Shown piece by piece: positions 50,955 to 59,340 of a stretch of DNA of 64,000 nt; position 1 is the stretch's first letter, and each line of letters opens with the position of its first letter. The notes under the pieces are model-generated. The model was not told the origin of the DNA. It worked only from the letters and a program-made list of their open reading frames with translations, and made no database searches. The stretch comes from Rhodopirellula halodulae (GTDB lineage: Bacteria; Planctomycetota; Planctomycetia; Pirellulales; Pirellulaceae). The position numbers were made by a program, and so were the translations under genes. The stretch is taken from NCBI RefSeq assembly GCF_020966775.1, contig NZ_JAJKFV010000014.1, positions 85,826 through 149,825 of the forward strand, written 5' to 3'.

Positions 50955-51956
50955 TTATTTCACGGTTCCCGTCGCGACACACTGAGCCGTCTTGCCGCCC
51001 TGCAAGTCGGTCACAATTTCGATGCGTTGCGCCACGCGATCCGGTTCGTCGCCACCGGTGAATTTCATCTCCAAGAAGTGCAGCTTCTTTTTGCCCTCGG
51101 GGATCTCGAACGAGAAACGATCGTCGGGGCAGCGAACTTCCGAAATGGCAAATGGTTCTTCGCCGCGAACCAGCAATCGTTTGCTGACGGTTTGTCCGGA
51201 TTCCGCCGTTCCCAGGCTGACCGCGGCGGGTGAAACGCTGATCGTTGGCCGAATCATCCCCGCGATGCCCATTTCGATCGTCGGGAATTTTGAATCGTTG
51301 CTGACCAAGGTCAATCGTTCGCGAATTTCGCCTTCGGGCATGGTGTCTTTCATGCGGACTCGCATTTTGTATTGCACCATGTTTGGCTGAACGATGGGCT
51401 GTTCCAACTTCACGGCAAAGTCATCGCAGTGGCTGCGGACATCGGTCAATCGCCAACTCGGATTGCCGCGATGCGTGATCGTGATGTCTTGTTCTTTCAT
51501 CTCGCCGCTCTTGCATTGTCCGAAATCCACTTCGGGTGGATCGAACGTGACATCCGTGCGGATGAAACCGCTGACCTGAAGCTGGACCTCGGCGTAATAG
51601 GGCTGGTCAAAGATGACGGTGACCGTGGCGGCCTTTTGCCCAATGAAGGTGCTGGTGTTCAGCGTGGCGACGATGGAACTGGTTTCGTGCGTTTGCAGGG
51701 TGTCCTTGGAAACGGTCGGAGTCGTGCACCCACAACTGCTGCGAACCCCTTGGACATGCACGGTCTCTTCGTAGAGATTGCGGAACTCGAATTTGTATTC
51801 GGCTTTGGTCCCGCGGCCGACCACTCGAAAGTCGTGCTTGGTATCGGAGAACATTTTCTCCGCCCAATTGGCTGCGTCGGCGGACGAAACCGACATCAAG
51901 CCAGCGAGCAACGCGAAGCAAGCCGTGAGACTAAAACGTGCGAGCGATCGAGTCAT
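50955..51956 (-). CDS. Secreted DUF1573 protein
   Basis: 333 residues from ATG 51956 (a TTG lies one codon upstream). A clean Sec signal peptide comes first (MTRSLARFSLTACFALLAGL, cleavage near SADAA). The DUF1573 hallmark follows at ~residues 30-120: FSDTKHDFRVVGRGTKAEYK, then VRSSCGCTTP with paired cysteines. Two further Ig-like segments follow (VDFGQCKSGEMKEQDITITH, then VSPAAVSLGTAESGQTVSKR). These are beta-sandwich proteins exported to the periplasm or surface; their role is not known. The CGC motif suggests a disulphide or metal site. No TM helix lies beyond the signal. Confidence 0.88.
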   Translation of the reverse strand: MTRSLARFSLTACFALLAGLMSVSSADAANWAEKMFSDTKHDFRVVGRGTKAEYKFEFRNLYEETVHVQGVRSSCGCTTPTVSKDTLQTHETSSIVATLNTSTFIGQKAATVTVIFDQPYYAEVQLQVSGFIRTDVTFDPPEVDFGQCKSGEMKEQDITITHRGNPSWRLTDVRSHCDDFAVKLEQPIVQPNMVQYKMRVRMKDTMPEGEIRERLTLVSNDSKFPTIEMGIAGMIRPTISVSPAAVSLGTAESGQTVSKRLLVRGEEPFAISEVRCPDDRFSFEIPEGKKKLHFLEMKFTGGDEPDRVAQRIEIVTDLQGGKTAQCVATGTVK

Positions 51957-52237
51957 CAAACAAATCCATCTGCAAAGGGGCGTGCGTGGGTGCTGATTGA
52001 AATCGTCGTGGCGGGATGCCGGTGGAATGCAAACAGCGGCAATGACCGGGCGGGCCGGCGATTGGTGGGTATTCGGTTGGGATCCCGGACATGCGATTCA
52101 TCTATCACGCTGGTGCTGCATTCCGCCGTCGCTGACGTGGCCTTGGCCGCCTTGGCCATCGCCGCGTTGGCTCGCTGGAGCGTAACATGGCCGTGCGTGC
52201 CGCGGTTGTCTTGGACTCGCGAAGCAACGCGTGAACG

Positions 52238-52942
52238 TTACGAGCAGCTTGAATCAGTGGATTCGATCGAATCGATTGTCGGGGTTTCTATCTTTTCGGC
52301 GTTTTGTTCAAAGTTTTCCAACAATTCTGCCAACCGCTCCATCGGCAATCCGACAACATTGCTTTCGCTATCGTCGCCGACGACTTCCAACCAGTCGTTC
52401 CCATCTTGATAACCGAAAGCGCCGGCTTTGCCATCCCAACGCAAACTGTCCAAATGTTCGGTCAGTTGTTCTTCCGTCAACACTGACATTCGCAGTCGCG
52501 TACGGACCACGTCGGCCACAAAGCATTCGTGTCGTCGCGACCAGAGACACACGCCGGTGTAGACGTCATGGTCGCGGCCGCTGAGCAGTCGCAGCATTTC
52601 TTCCGCGTGATCGCGATCGCTGGGTTTGCCCAAAATCTGACCGACGCAGGACGCGACGGTGTCGGCCGCAAGCACCAATCCATCTTCGACGCGGGTGATG
52701 ACGTCGGCAGCTTTTCGGTAAGCCAACCTGGCCACCATTTCGGGGGCCGTTTCGCGACTGCAGATCCCACACTCGGCCCCATCGGACGCCGGTTGGATCG
52801 TGAATTCGTATCCGGCGGCGGTTAGCAATTGGGCGCGTCGTGGCGATCCGCTGGCCAAGATCAAACGCTCCGGTTGGTCCGATTCGAAGCCCGGTAGATC
52901 CGCCCTTGGAAGGCCGTTCATCAGTGGTAGTTTGCTCATCAT
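52238..52942 (-). CDS. maf: Maf-like nucleotide pyrophosphatase
   Basis: 234 residues. Maf proteins hydrolyse dTTP, UTP or modified nucleotides to the monophosphate in the cytosol, a housecleaning role, and have been tied to septum control. The substrate-binding loop ILASGSPRRAQLL lies at ~residues 27-39. The catalytic region LVLAADTVASCVGQILGKP (~90-108) is followed by YTGVCLWS and the C-terminal GKAGAFGYQDGNDWLEVVGDDSESNVVGLP in pieces typical of the family. The protein has ~25 extra residues at each end, the C-terminal ones Ser/Glu-rich. ATG pairs at 52942 and 52939 are both usable. It is divergent from dnaA across a 476-bp spacer. Confidence 0.92.
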   Translation of the reverse strand: MMSKLPLMNGLPRADLPGFESDQPERLILASGSPRRAQLLTAAGYEFTIQPASDGAECGICSRETAPEMVARLAYRKAADVITRVEDGLVLAADTVASCVGQILGKPSDRDHAEEMLRLLSGRDHDVYTGVCLWSRRHECFVADVVRTRLRMSVLTEEQLTEHLDSLRWDGKAGAFGYQDGNDWLEVVGDDSESNVVGLPMERLAELLENFEQNAEKIETPTIDSIESTDSSCS

Positions 52943-53017
52943 GCGCGACAGTCTACCGCATGTGTGCAGGGGCTCGTCTAGAACAGTGCCGAAACGCCGT
53001 TTTCGGCGTCAAAATTC

Positions 53018-53124
53018 TTATCAACACAACACGGCGTTTGTAAGTGTCGATGCAGCAGTGTTTTACGCGAATGACGTTTTTGAGAAGGTTTTGTGTGGAA
53101 AAGGTTACCGACAGATTTTCCACC
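53018..53124. other. Candidate replication origin or DnaA-binding region upstream of dnaA
   Basis: Three DnaA-box-like 9-mers occur within ~110 bp: TTATCAACA (53018-53026, one mismatch to TTWTNCACA), TGTGGAAAA (53094-53102, on the minus strand a perfect TTTTCCACA) and TTTTCCACC (53116-53124, one mismatch). The last two form an inverted pair. The surroundings are AT-richer than the neighbouring genes. It may be oriC or only a dnaA autoregulatory site; GC skew was not computed. Confidence 0.5.
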
Positions 53125-53262
53125 AGTCACCAAAGTCGTCTTGCCGACATTTACCAGACTCCGTCATGATCCAGGACCCGTGAACGAGACGGGAAATCCC
53201 GCCCCCGTGCAGCGGCCCTGTGCGGTGTCGGCTATCAGGCTCCGAAACTTCACTCAATCTGT

Positions 53263-53290
53263 TTGACTTGTTTGCTAGCAAACCTAGAAT
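53263..53290 (+). promoter_or_regulatory. Sigma-70-type promoter of dnaA with a palindrome between -35 and -10
   Basis: TTGACT, a 16-bp spacer, then TAGAAT, ~130 bp upstream of the dnaA start. The spacer is almost wholly the perfect 14-bp palindrome GTTTGCTAGCAAAC (53270-53283), a plausible operator. Confidence 0.6.
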
Positions 53291-53418
53291 CTGCCCCAAC
53301 GTCGTGAGGGAGCACATCACTCGGCGACACTCATCGCTTCGAAGAATCGCTGCCACTCTGGCCGCCGGATTCGTCGCCCGTGTTAAATCCATCCATGAGG
53401 GAGGTCTGCGCAACCGGT

Positions 53419-55209
53419 ATGTCGTCGACGCAAGGTAGCATCGAGACGCAAGAAGCCATCGAGCATTTCGCCGAGGCTCTGCACCAACGGATCGGAGCAG
53501 ACCGTTACCGGTTGTGGTTCACCCATGGAGTTCAGTTCGATCTGGAGGTTGGGGATTCGCCTGATGATGGTGAGCCAACCGTCTTTGTGATCATTCGCAC
53601 CAGCGGTCCCTTCGCGGCGCAGCGGATGGGCAACAGCTTTGCGACAGAACTTCGTGCCGCGGCGATGATCGCGTGCGGTGAACGAGCACGCTATCGCATC
53701 GACGTGGAAGAAGCTGAACAGCCCACGCCAAAGAAACGAACTCGCGCGGCCAAGGTGGCTGCGGAAAAGAAAGCCACCACCAAACAGAAGTCGACGCGTG
53801 GTCGCGCCGCCGCGTCTCGTTCGACAACGAAGACAGCACGAGCGGCAGGTCGCAGTTCATCGGGACGCAGTTCGTCTGGCAGAAGGGGATCGGCCAACAG
53901 CTTGGCGAGTTTGTTGGCTCAGTCCAACGCGGCGGGCAACGGCGCAGCGTCCAACGGCAAAGGCGGACGCAAACGATCGCGTGGGCGAGTCGAGCACGAT
54001 CCCGTCGCGGCAGCCGAATTGCCCGGTGACGATGACGAGCACGAAGAAGACTACTACGACGAAGACGAGTTCGAATCGGATGAACAACCGGTGCGAGCCA
54101 AGTCACGTGGCGGTGCAAAGAAGTCCGCTCAACCGTCGGCGGCGCTACCTCCCTTGCCGGACTCGCAACCGACCGGCGGACGAACGCTGGACAGTTTCAT
54201 CACGGGGCCATGCAACGAATTTGCGTTTTCCGCGGCGATGATGGCCGTGGCCACTCCGTCCGTGGCCACGCCGTTGTTTCTGCACGGACCAACGGGCACG
54301 GGCAAATCGCACTTGTTGGCGGCTCTGGCGAACGAGTTTCGCACTCGACGACGCATGCGGCGTGTCGTGTTGCTGACGGCGGAACAATTCACCAATGACT
54401 TTGTTGTCTCGGTGGGCTCGACGGGCTTGCCCGCCTTCCGAAAACGGTACCGCGATGTGGACGCGTTGTTGATCGACGACGTTCATTTCTTGGCCGCCAA
54501 AACCGCCACGCTTCGGGAAGCGTTGTACACCGTTGAAACCTTGGCATCGGCGGGCAAACCGTTGGTGTTCTCGGCCAACCTTCCTCCGAGTGACATCCGT
54601 GGGTTGACCGGCGAAGTTGCCGGGCGGATGTCATCGGGTTTGGTTTGCCCCTTGGCAGCGTTGGACCAGCAAACACGTTTTCAATTGCTGCAGCGAATGG
54701 TTGCCACACGATGTGTGCTGGGTTGCGACAATGCTTTGCTGGAAGAGGTCAGCGAATTGATCGGCGGCGACGCGCGAGCGGCCGGCGGAATCGCGAACCT
54801 GATCGGCATGTTGCAGCGAATGTTTCGCCGCGAACCGACCATTGACGAAATCCGACGCTACGGCGGCGATTTGTTGCGTAGCACCCAGGTTGCACCGACG
54901 CTCCGCAGCATCGAAAAAGCGGTTTGTGAGACTTTCGGTCTTGAAGGCGACGGCTTGCGCAGCAAAGCTCAAACAAGACGAGTGAGCGAACCGCGAACGT
55001 TGGCGATGTACTTGGCCCGGCAACACACCGGCAGTGCGTTCACTGAAATTGCCAAGCACTTCGGTCGACGCAGTCACTCCAATGCAATTTCCGCGATCAG
55101 CAAAGTCGAAAACTGGCTGGCGTCCGGAAAACCCATCGGAGCCGGCGACGGAGCCATGTCCGCGCAGGACGCCATCGCGCGTGTCGAGTCGCGTTTGCGT
55201 GTGGGATAG
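53419..55209 (+). CDS. dnaA: Chromosomal replication initiator DnaA
   Basis: About 596 residues from ATG 53419; the frame opens at 53380 and ATG 53395 is possible. Domain I (~10-100) contains IEHFAEALHQRIGADRYRLW. Domain II (~105-250) is unusually long and disordered: a Lys/Arg/Ser-rich half, then an acidic half (DDDEHEEDYYDEDEFESDEQ). Domain III has Walker A GPTGTGKSHLLAAL, Walker B ALLIDDVHFLAAK and sensor I FSANLPPS. Domain IV ends with the DNA-binding helix-turn-helix, where the usual DHTTV/DHSTV signature reads SHSNA (KHFGRRSHSNAISAISKV). ATP-bound DnaA opens the origin and recruits DnaB. dnaB follows after 76 bp instead of dnaN. The altered signature suggests shifted box specificity. 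Confidence 0.92.
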   Translation: MSSTQGSIETQEAIEHFAEALHQRIGADRYRLWFTHGVQFDLEVGDSPDDGEPTVFVIIRTSGPFAAQRMGNSFATELRAAAMIACGERARYRIDVEEAEQPTPKKRTRAAKVAAEKKATTKQKSTRGRAAASRSTTKTARAAGRSSSGRSSSGRRGSANSLASLLAQSNAAGNGAASNGKGGRKRSRGRVEHDPVAAAELPGDDDEHEEDYYDEDEFESDEQPVRAKSRGGAKKSAQPSAALPPLPDSQPTGGRTLDSFITGPCNEFAFSAAMMAVATPSVATPLFLHGPTGTGKSHLLAALANEFRTRRRMRRVVLLTAEQFTNDFVVSVGSTGLPAFRKRYRDVDALLIDDVHFLAAKTATLREALYTVETLASAGKPLVFSANLPPSDIRGLTGEVAGRMSSGLVCPLAALDQQTRFQLLQRMVATRCVLGCDNALLEEVSELIGGDARAAGGIANLIGMLQRMFRREPTIDEIRRYGGDLLRSTQVAPTLRSIEKAVCETFGLEGDGLRSKAQTRRVSEPRTLAMYLARQHTGSAFTEIAKHFGRRSHSNAISAISKVENWLASGKPIGAGDGAMSAQDAIARVESRLRVG

Positions 55210-55285
55210 TCCGCTTCGCTGCTGATCCCGCTCGCTCGACGTTCATCCCCAAACCATCCATCCGACCCCAACGGCATTCTCACGG

Positions 55286-56734
55286 ATGATTGCAGACAAC
55301 AAATTCGACGGTCCACATCGCGGCAAAAAGAAGAAAGAGGTCTCGGCCACCGAGATTCTGGCTCGCCAGCCGCCTTTTGATCTCGAAGCCGAAATGGGCG
55401 TCATCGGGTCGATCTTATTAATGCCCGACATCTGCGACGAGATCGCGTCGTTGAAAGCCGATGACTTCTACGACGAAGCCAACCAAACGATCTATCGCCA
55501 CCTCCGCGACATGTTCGACACGGGTGAAAAGATCGACATCACCCTGCTCGTTTCGCGAATGCGGACAGCGAAAGATTTTGAAAAGGTCGGTGGTGCGGCG
55601 TATTTGGCTCAACTCGGCGGCAGCGTGGCCAACGCGGCGCACGCGGTTTACTACGGCGACATTGTCCGTGAAAAGGCGATGTTTCGGCGCTTGATCGAAT
55701 CCAGCACCGAGATTCTGCGCAACGCCTATGAACAAGAGGGCACGGCCAAAGAACTCTGCGCTCAAGCGGAACAAAAGGTGTTCGCAATCATGGAAGGCCG
55801 CTCGGGCAATTCCGTGTGGGCGATCAGCGACGTCTTGCACCAAGCCATGGATCGCATGGAAGCTCGTATGCGAGACGACTATGTTGAGGGCGGTGCGGAA
55901 ACCGGATTGACTGACTTTGACCAGATGACCGGCGGTTTGCACCACGGTGAATTGATCATTTTGGCGGCTCGTCCTTCGATGGGCAAAACGGCTCTCGCCA
56001 TGAACATTGCGGAGCACGTCGCGATCGAACAGCGTGAACCGGTTTTGTTCGTGAGCTTGGAAATGTCAGCGATCGAATTGGCCGACCGGATGCTCTGCAG
56101 TCTCGCTCGCGTCAATGGTCACCGTTTGCGGAACGGGACGATCAGCTCCGATGACCGAGACCGCTTGGTGGCCAAAGCAAACGACATCAGCCAAGCCCCG
56201 CTGTACGTCGATGATTCGCCCAGCCGTACGGTGAGTGAAATTGCCGCGGCGGCTCGTCGGATCAAACGCAAAGAAGAAGGTTTGGGTTTGGTCGTGATTG
56301 ACTATTTGCAGCTGATCGAACCGGACAACCCGCGTGACCCGCGTCAGGAACAGGTGGCAAAGATCGCGCGTCGTTTGAAAGGGATGGCGCGGGAGTTGGA
56401 AGTTCCGTTGTTGTGTTTGTCTCAGTTGAACCGGCAAGCGGAAGACGGCAAGGATCACCGCCCGAAGATGTCGCACCTGCGGGAGTCCGGGGCCATCGAG
56501 CAGGATGCCGACGTGGTGATGTTTGTGCACCGCGAGGAGTATTACCACCGCGGTGAAGACAAGGCTCAGTATGCCGGCCAAGCCGAAATCATCATCGCGA
56601 AACAGCGGAACGGTCCGGTGGGCGATGTTGAGCTGACGTGGGAAGGTGACTTCACACGCTTCAGCAACCGAGCCGCCGATCACCACAGCGAGTTCGACGA
56701 TTACCGAGAATTCACCGCCCCCGGCGGCTTCTAA
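55286..56734 (+). CDS. dnaB: Replicative DNA helicase DnaB
   Basis: 482 residues, the normal DnaB size. The N-terminal domain (~25-130) has PPFDLEAEMGVIGSILLMPD and FYDEANQTIYRHLRDMFD. A linker leads to the RecA-like domain (~185-460) with GLTDFDQMTGGLHHGELIIL, Walker A AARPSMGKTALAMNI, FVSLEMSAIELADRML, Walker B LGLVVIDYLQLIE, and RESGAIEQDADVVMFVHREE. No intein is present, although DnaB is a common intein site. It unwinds DNA at the fork as a hexamer and loads primase. It lies directly behind dnaA, probably in one transcript. The stop codon is 3 bp before a REP repeat array shared with the convergent M48 gene. Confidence 0.96.
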   Translation: MIADNKFDGPHRGKKKKEVSATEILARQPPFDLEAEMGVIGSILLMPDICDEIASLKADDFYDEANQTIYRHLRDMFDTGEKIDITLLVSRMRTAKDFEKVGGAAYLAQLGGSVANAAHAVYYGDIVREKAMFRRLIESSTEILRNAYEQEGTAKELCAQAEQKVFAIMEGRSGNSVWAISDVLHQAMDRMEARMRDDYVEGGAETGLTDFDQMTGGLHHGELIILAARPSMGKTALAMNIAEHVAIEQREPVLFVSLEMSAIELADRMLCSLARVNGHRLRNGTISSDDRDRLVAKANDISQAPLYVDDSPSRTVSEIAAAARRIKRKEEGLGLVVIDYLQLIEPDNPRDPRQEQVAKIARRLKGMARELEVPLLCLSQLNRQAEDGKDHRPKMSHLRESGAIEQDADVVMFVHREEYYHRGEDKAQYAGQAEIIIAKQRNGPVGDVELTWEGDFTRFSNRAADHHSEFDDYREFTAPGGF

Positions 56735-56737
56735 CCG

Positions 56738-57136
56738 TAGGTCAGGCCATGCCTGACGGTGGTTGCTGGCCGGTGAACGTGCCACTGCGATGGGATGTTT
56801 TTTGTTGGACGCCTCGCTTCTGCGAAGCATCGGCCGGGGGCGTCAGGTGAAACCTGACCTACACTGCATCCGCGTAGGTCAGGCCATGCCTGACGGTGGT
56901 TGCTGGCTGGGCAACGAGCCACTGCGAAGGGATGTTTTTTGCTGGACGCCTCGCTTCTACGAAGCATCGGGTCGGGGCGTCAGGTGAGACCTGACCTACG
57001 CTGTATCACGTAGGTCAGGCCATGCCTGACGATGGTTGTTGGCCGAGCGACGTGCCACTGCGATGGGGTGTTTTTTTGCTGGACGCCTCGCTTCTTCGAA
57101 GCATCGGATCGGGGCGTCAGGTGAGACCTGACCTAC
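56738..57136. repeat. REP/BIME array I: three tandem ~125-bp palindromic units
   Basis: Units at 56738-56862, 56874-56999 and 57010-57136, period ~136 bp. Each begins with GTAG followed by hairpin GTCAGGC-CAT-GCCTGAC and ends with hairpin GTCAGGT-(GAG/GAA)-ACCTGAC followed by CTAC, so the end hairpin also has GTAG 5' of it on the other strand. Between them is a conserved ~80-bp core with GTGCCACTGCGA, a run of five or more T, and a GCTTC/GAAGC stem. The array fills the whole gap between convergent dnaB and the M48 protease (3 bp from one stop, 5 bp from the other), so transcripts of both would carry these hairpins. Confidence 0.9.
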
Positions 57137-57141
57137 GGCGG

Positions 57142-58779
57142 TTAATCTTTGGGGTCGAATTGTTCGATTCGGGTCAATTTGCTGGGGTCCACCAACACTC
57201 CCAATGCATTGCGGTAGAAGTCGGTGCTGACGCCCGTGCAAACGGCATCAAAATTCTTGAACAAACGACTGGCCGGGATCTCCAGTTGAAACATGCCTTC
57301 CGCGTTGTATTTCTTCGCCGCCTGAATTCTTTTCGCGTCGGAGGGGTGCGTGGAGAAAAAGCTTTGGGTCTGTTCGTCGTGGGACTTGGCCATCTTCTTC
57401 AGCTCGGACGCCGTGACCTCGTTGGCTTTTGCCGCGGTAATGTTGGGCAAGTCATCAAGCAGCACGCTGTCGTTCAACGCTGACATGACGGTACCGTACA
57501 TGGCTTGCTGGCCTGCGGCCAAGGCTTGCAGGCGATCGCTCGTGTTCTTGAATTGCTCGCTGCCCGCGACGAAGGCCTCGTATCGATCCGCGTCGTATTC
57601 CATCTGTCGCGACATCATGCAGCTGATCGCATGAGCCACCATCATGAAGCACCACAGAATGCTTCGGCTGAGCAAGACGAACAGTTTGCCAAACATCAAG
57701 AGCAACGAGATGCGGAAGTCGCTCTCTGAGATCGCATGGTCCAGCATCTCATCCAATCGGTCGCGTTGGTAAACGACGCGAGCGAACCACATGTTGATGG
57801 TGCGAATCAAGTAAGTTGATTTCATGCCGCCTCCTTGGGCAAAGTGACCAAACTCGTGAGCCAGCACGCCGGTCAATTGCCGGGTGTTCATGCCTGCAAC
57901 CAAAGGAGCTCCAATGGTCAGCACCAAGTCTTTGCCGAGTAAACTCAGGAAGCCGCGTCGGAGGGAAGCGGATGCGTTGACCTCATTGTCGATGTCAATT
58001 CGTTTGGGACGCGGGCTGCGCGTTGCGTCGCAGATACGGTCGACCAAATCAAACAACGCGGGTTCGGAGGCTCGCTGCAGAGAACGCTGGCGACTGTCTT
58101 TGGGAAGGACGAGCGAAAAGAAGATGGGTTTGATCATGAAGAGGATCATCATCAATCCGGCCACAATCGGTGACGCATAGAACATCACCGCCAAAATCAT
58201 GGCTCGGCCACGAGGCAGATTTTCCATCGCCGTCGGAAGGATCTCGGTCCAGTACCAGAACATTCCGTAGCAAGCCGCGGCGATCAAGCAGCAATACAGC
58301 ACCGGCATCAACATCATCATCACCGCCACCATCACGAGAGTGAATTGGTAGGGAAGATTGAGTGAACTTCGGGGGACGGTTCCTTGTAGCTCCGCGGCGA
58401 TCAAGTCCATGATCTCCTGCTGTGGGTTCTTGGGCTTCGAACGTGGCTTTGGTTGTGATGCCTGGGGGGGCGAGGAATCTACAGCGGCTTTCGCCTGCGC
58501 GGTCGACCTCGGCTTGGTTTGCTTTGAGATCGACTTCGCTGCAGTGGCCTTGGCGGTGACTTCGGTCTTGCGAGCGGCGGGGACCTTCACCGGATTCGAG
58601 CAACGATTGCATTTGCCCGTTTTTCCTGCGGCGGCGGTTGGAGCACGGAGTGTCTGTTCGCATTTCGGGCATGCGAATTGAATGGTGGACAAAAGGATGT
58701 TCTCGCGAAAAGAAGGCAAGCACAACAGACAGAAAGACGCCCGACGCGGCGTGTGAGCAGCATAGCTGATCCTCCTCAT
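57142..58779 (-). CDS. M48-family membrane metalloprotease with N-terminal zinc ribbon
   Basis: 545 residues if the ATG at 58779 is used; a TTG at 58692 that starts just before the zinc ribbon is an equally good start. The ribbon (CPKC...CNRC, ~residues 37-60) is followed by a Lys/Ala/Pro-rich linker. Two or more membrane helices lie at ~150-220. The HEFGH zinc motif is at ~residues 308-312 (TGVLAHEFGHFAQGGGMKST), with the third ligand in RQMEYDADRYEAFVAG (~397). All catalytic residues are intact. M48 membrane proteases (HtpX type) degrade misfolded membrane proteins. The zinc ribbon may bind a partner. It is convergent with dnaB across REP array I. Confidence 0.85.
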   Translation of the reverse strand: MRRISYAAHTPRRASFCLLCLPSFRENILLSTIQFACPKCEQTLRAPTAAAGKTGKCNRCSNPVKVPAARKTEVTAKATAAKSISKQTKPRSTAQAKAAVDSSPPQASQPKPRSKPKNPQQEIMDLIAAELQGTVPRSSLNLPYQFTLVMVAVMMMLMPVLYCCLIAAACYGMFWYWTEILPTAMENLPRGRAMILAVMFYASPIVAGLMMILFMIKPIFFSLVLPKDSRQRSLQRASEPALFDLVDRICDATRSPRPKRIDIDNEVNASASLRRGFLSLLGKDLVLTIGAPLVAGMNTRQLTGVLAHEFGHFAQGGGMKSTYLIRTINMWFARVVYQRDRLDEMLDHAISESDFRISLLLMFGKLFVLLSRSILWCFMMVAHAISCMMSRQMEYDADRYEAFVAGSEQFKNTSDRLQALAAGQQAMYGTVMSALNDSVLLDDLPNITAAKANEVTASELKKMAKSHDEQTQSFFSTHPSDAKRIQAAKKYNAEGMFQLEIPASRLFKNFDAVCTGVSTDFYRNALGVLVDPSKLTRIEQFDPKD

Positions 58780-58822
58780 CCGGTGGGTGCGAAGCGTCCT
58801 CGTGGCGGTGTCCCCGCCTCCC
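58780..58822. other. Short spacer before REP array II
   Basis: The minus strand carries GAGGAGGATCAGCT before an ATG at 58763, out of frame with the M48 gene. The strong ribosome site therefore does not serve the ATG at 58779. No separate gene is supported. Confidence 0.3.
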
Positions 58823-59218
58823 GTCGGTCAGGCCATGCCTGACGGTGGTTGTTGGCTGGTGAACCTACCACTGCGATGGGATGTTTTTTGTCTGGACGCC
58901 TCGCTTCTTCGAAGCATCGGTCGGGGCGTCAGGTGAGACCTGACCTACGCTGAATACCGTAGGTCAGGCCGTGCCTGACGATGGTTGCAGGCTGGTGAAC
59001 GTGCCACTGCGATGGGGTGTTTTTTGTCGGACGCCTCGCTTCTTCGAAGCATCGGTCGGGGCGTCAGGTGAGACCTGACCTACGCTGAATACCGTAGGTC
59101 AGGCCGTGCCTGACGATGGTTGCAGGCTGGTGAACGTGCCACTGCGATGGGGTGTTTTTTGTCGGACGCCTCGCTTCTTCGAAGCATCGGCCGGGGCGTC
59201 AGGTGAGACCTGACCTAC
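58823..59218. repeat. REP/BIME array II: three tandem ~125-bp units plus a decayed fourth start
   Basis: Units at 58823-58948, 58959-59083 and 59094-59218, period 135-136 bp. The first has GTCGGTC in place of GTAGGTC at its 5' end. Units 2 and 3 are almost identical, including the spacer, and their first hairpin is GTCAGGC-CGT-GCCTGAC. A decayed copy of the 5' hairpin (GTCAGGCCGTGGCTGAC, GTAG lost) follows at ~59230-59260. The array lies between the M48 gene and the start of the RAYT gene. Confidence 0.9.
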
Positions 59219-59340
59219 GCTGCATCCGCTTGGGTCAGGCCGTGGCTGACGGTGGTTGCTCGTCTTGAGCGTGGATCGAACTTGCACAGACACGCTAGGT
59301 TGGCGGCCGTGGTTGCAGGTTGTTCTTTGGAGACGTCGTG

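Noticed and set aside
56738..59218. Tandem 136-bp repeats considered as a CRISPR array
   Set aside because: Repeats are ~125 bp with ~10-bp constant spacers, not short repeats with unique spacers, and no cas gene is present. The GTAG hairpins fit REP/BIME.
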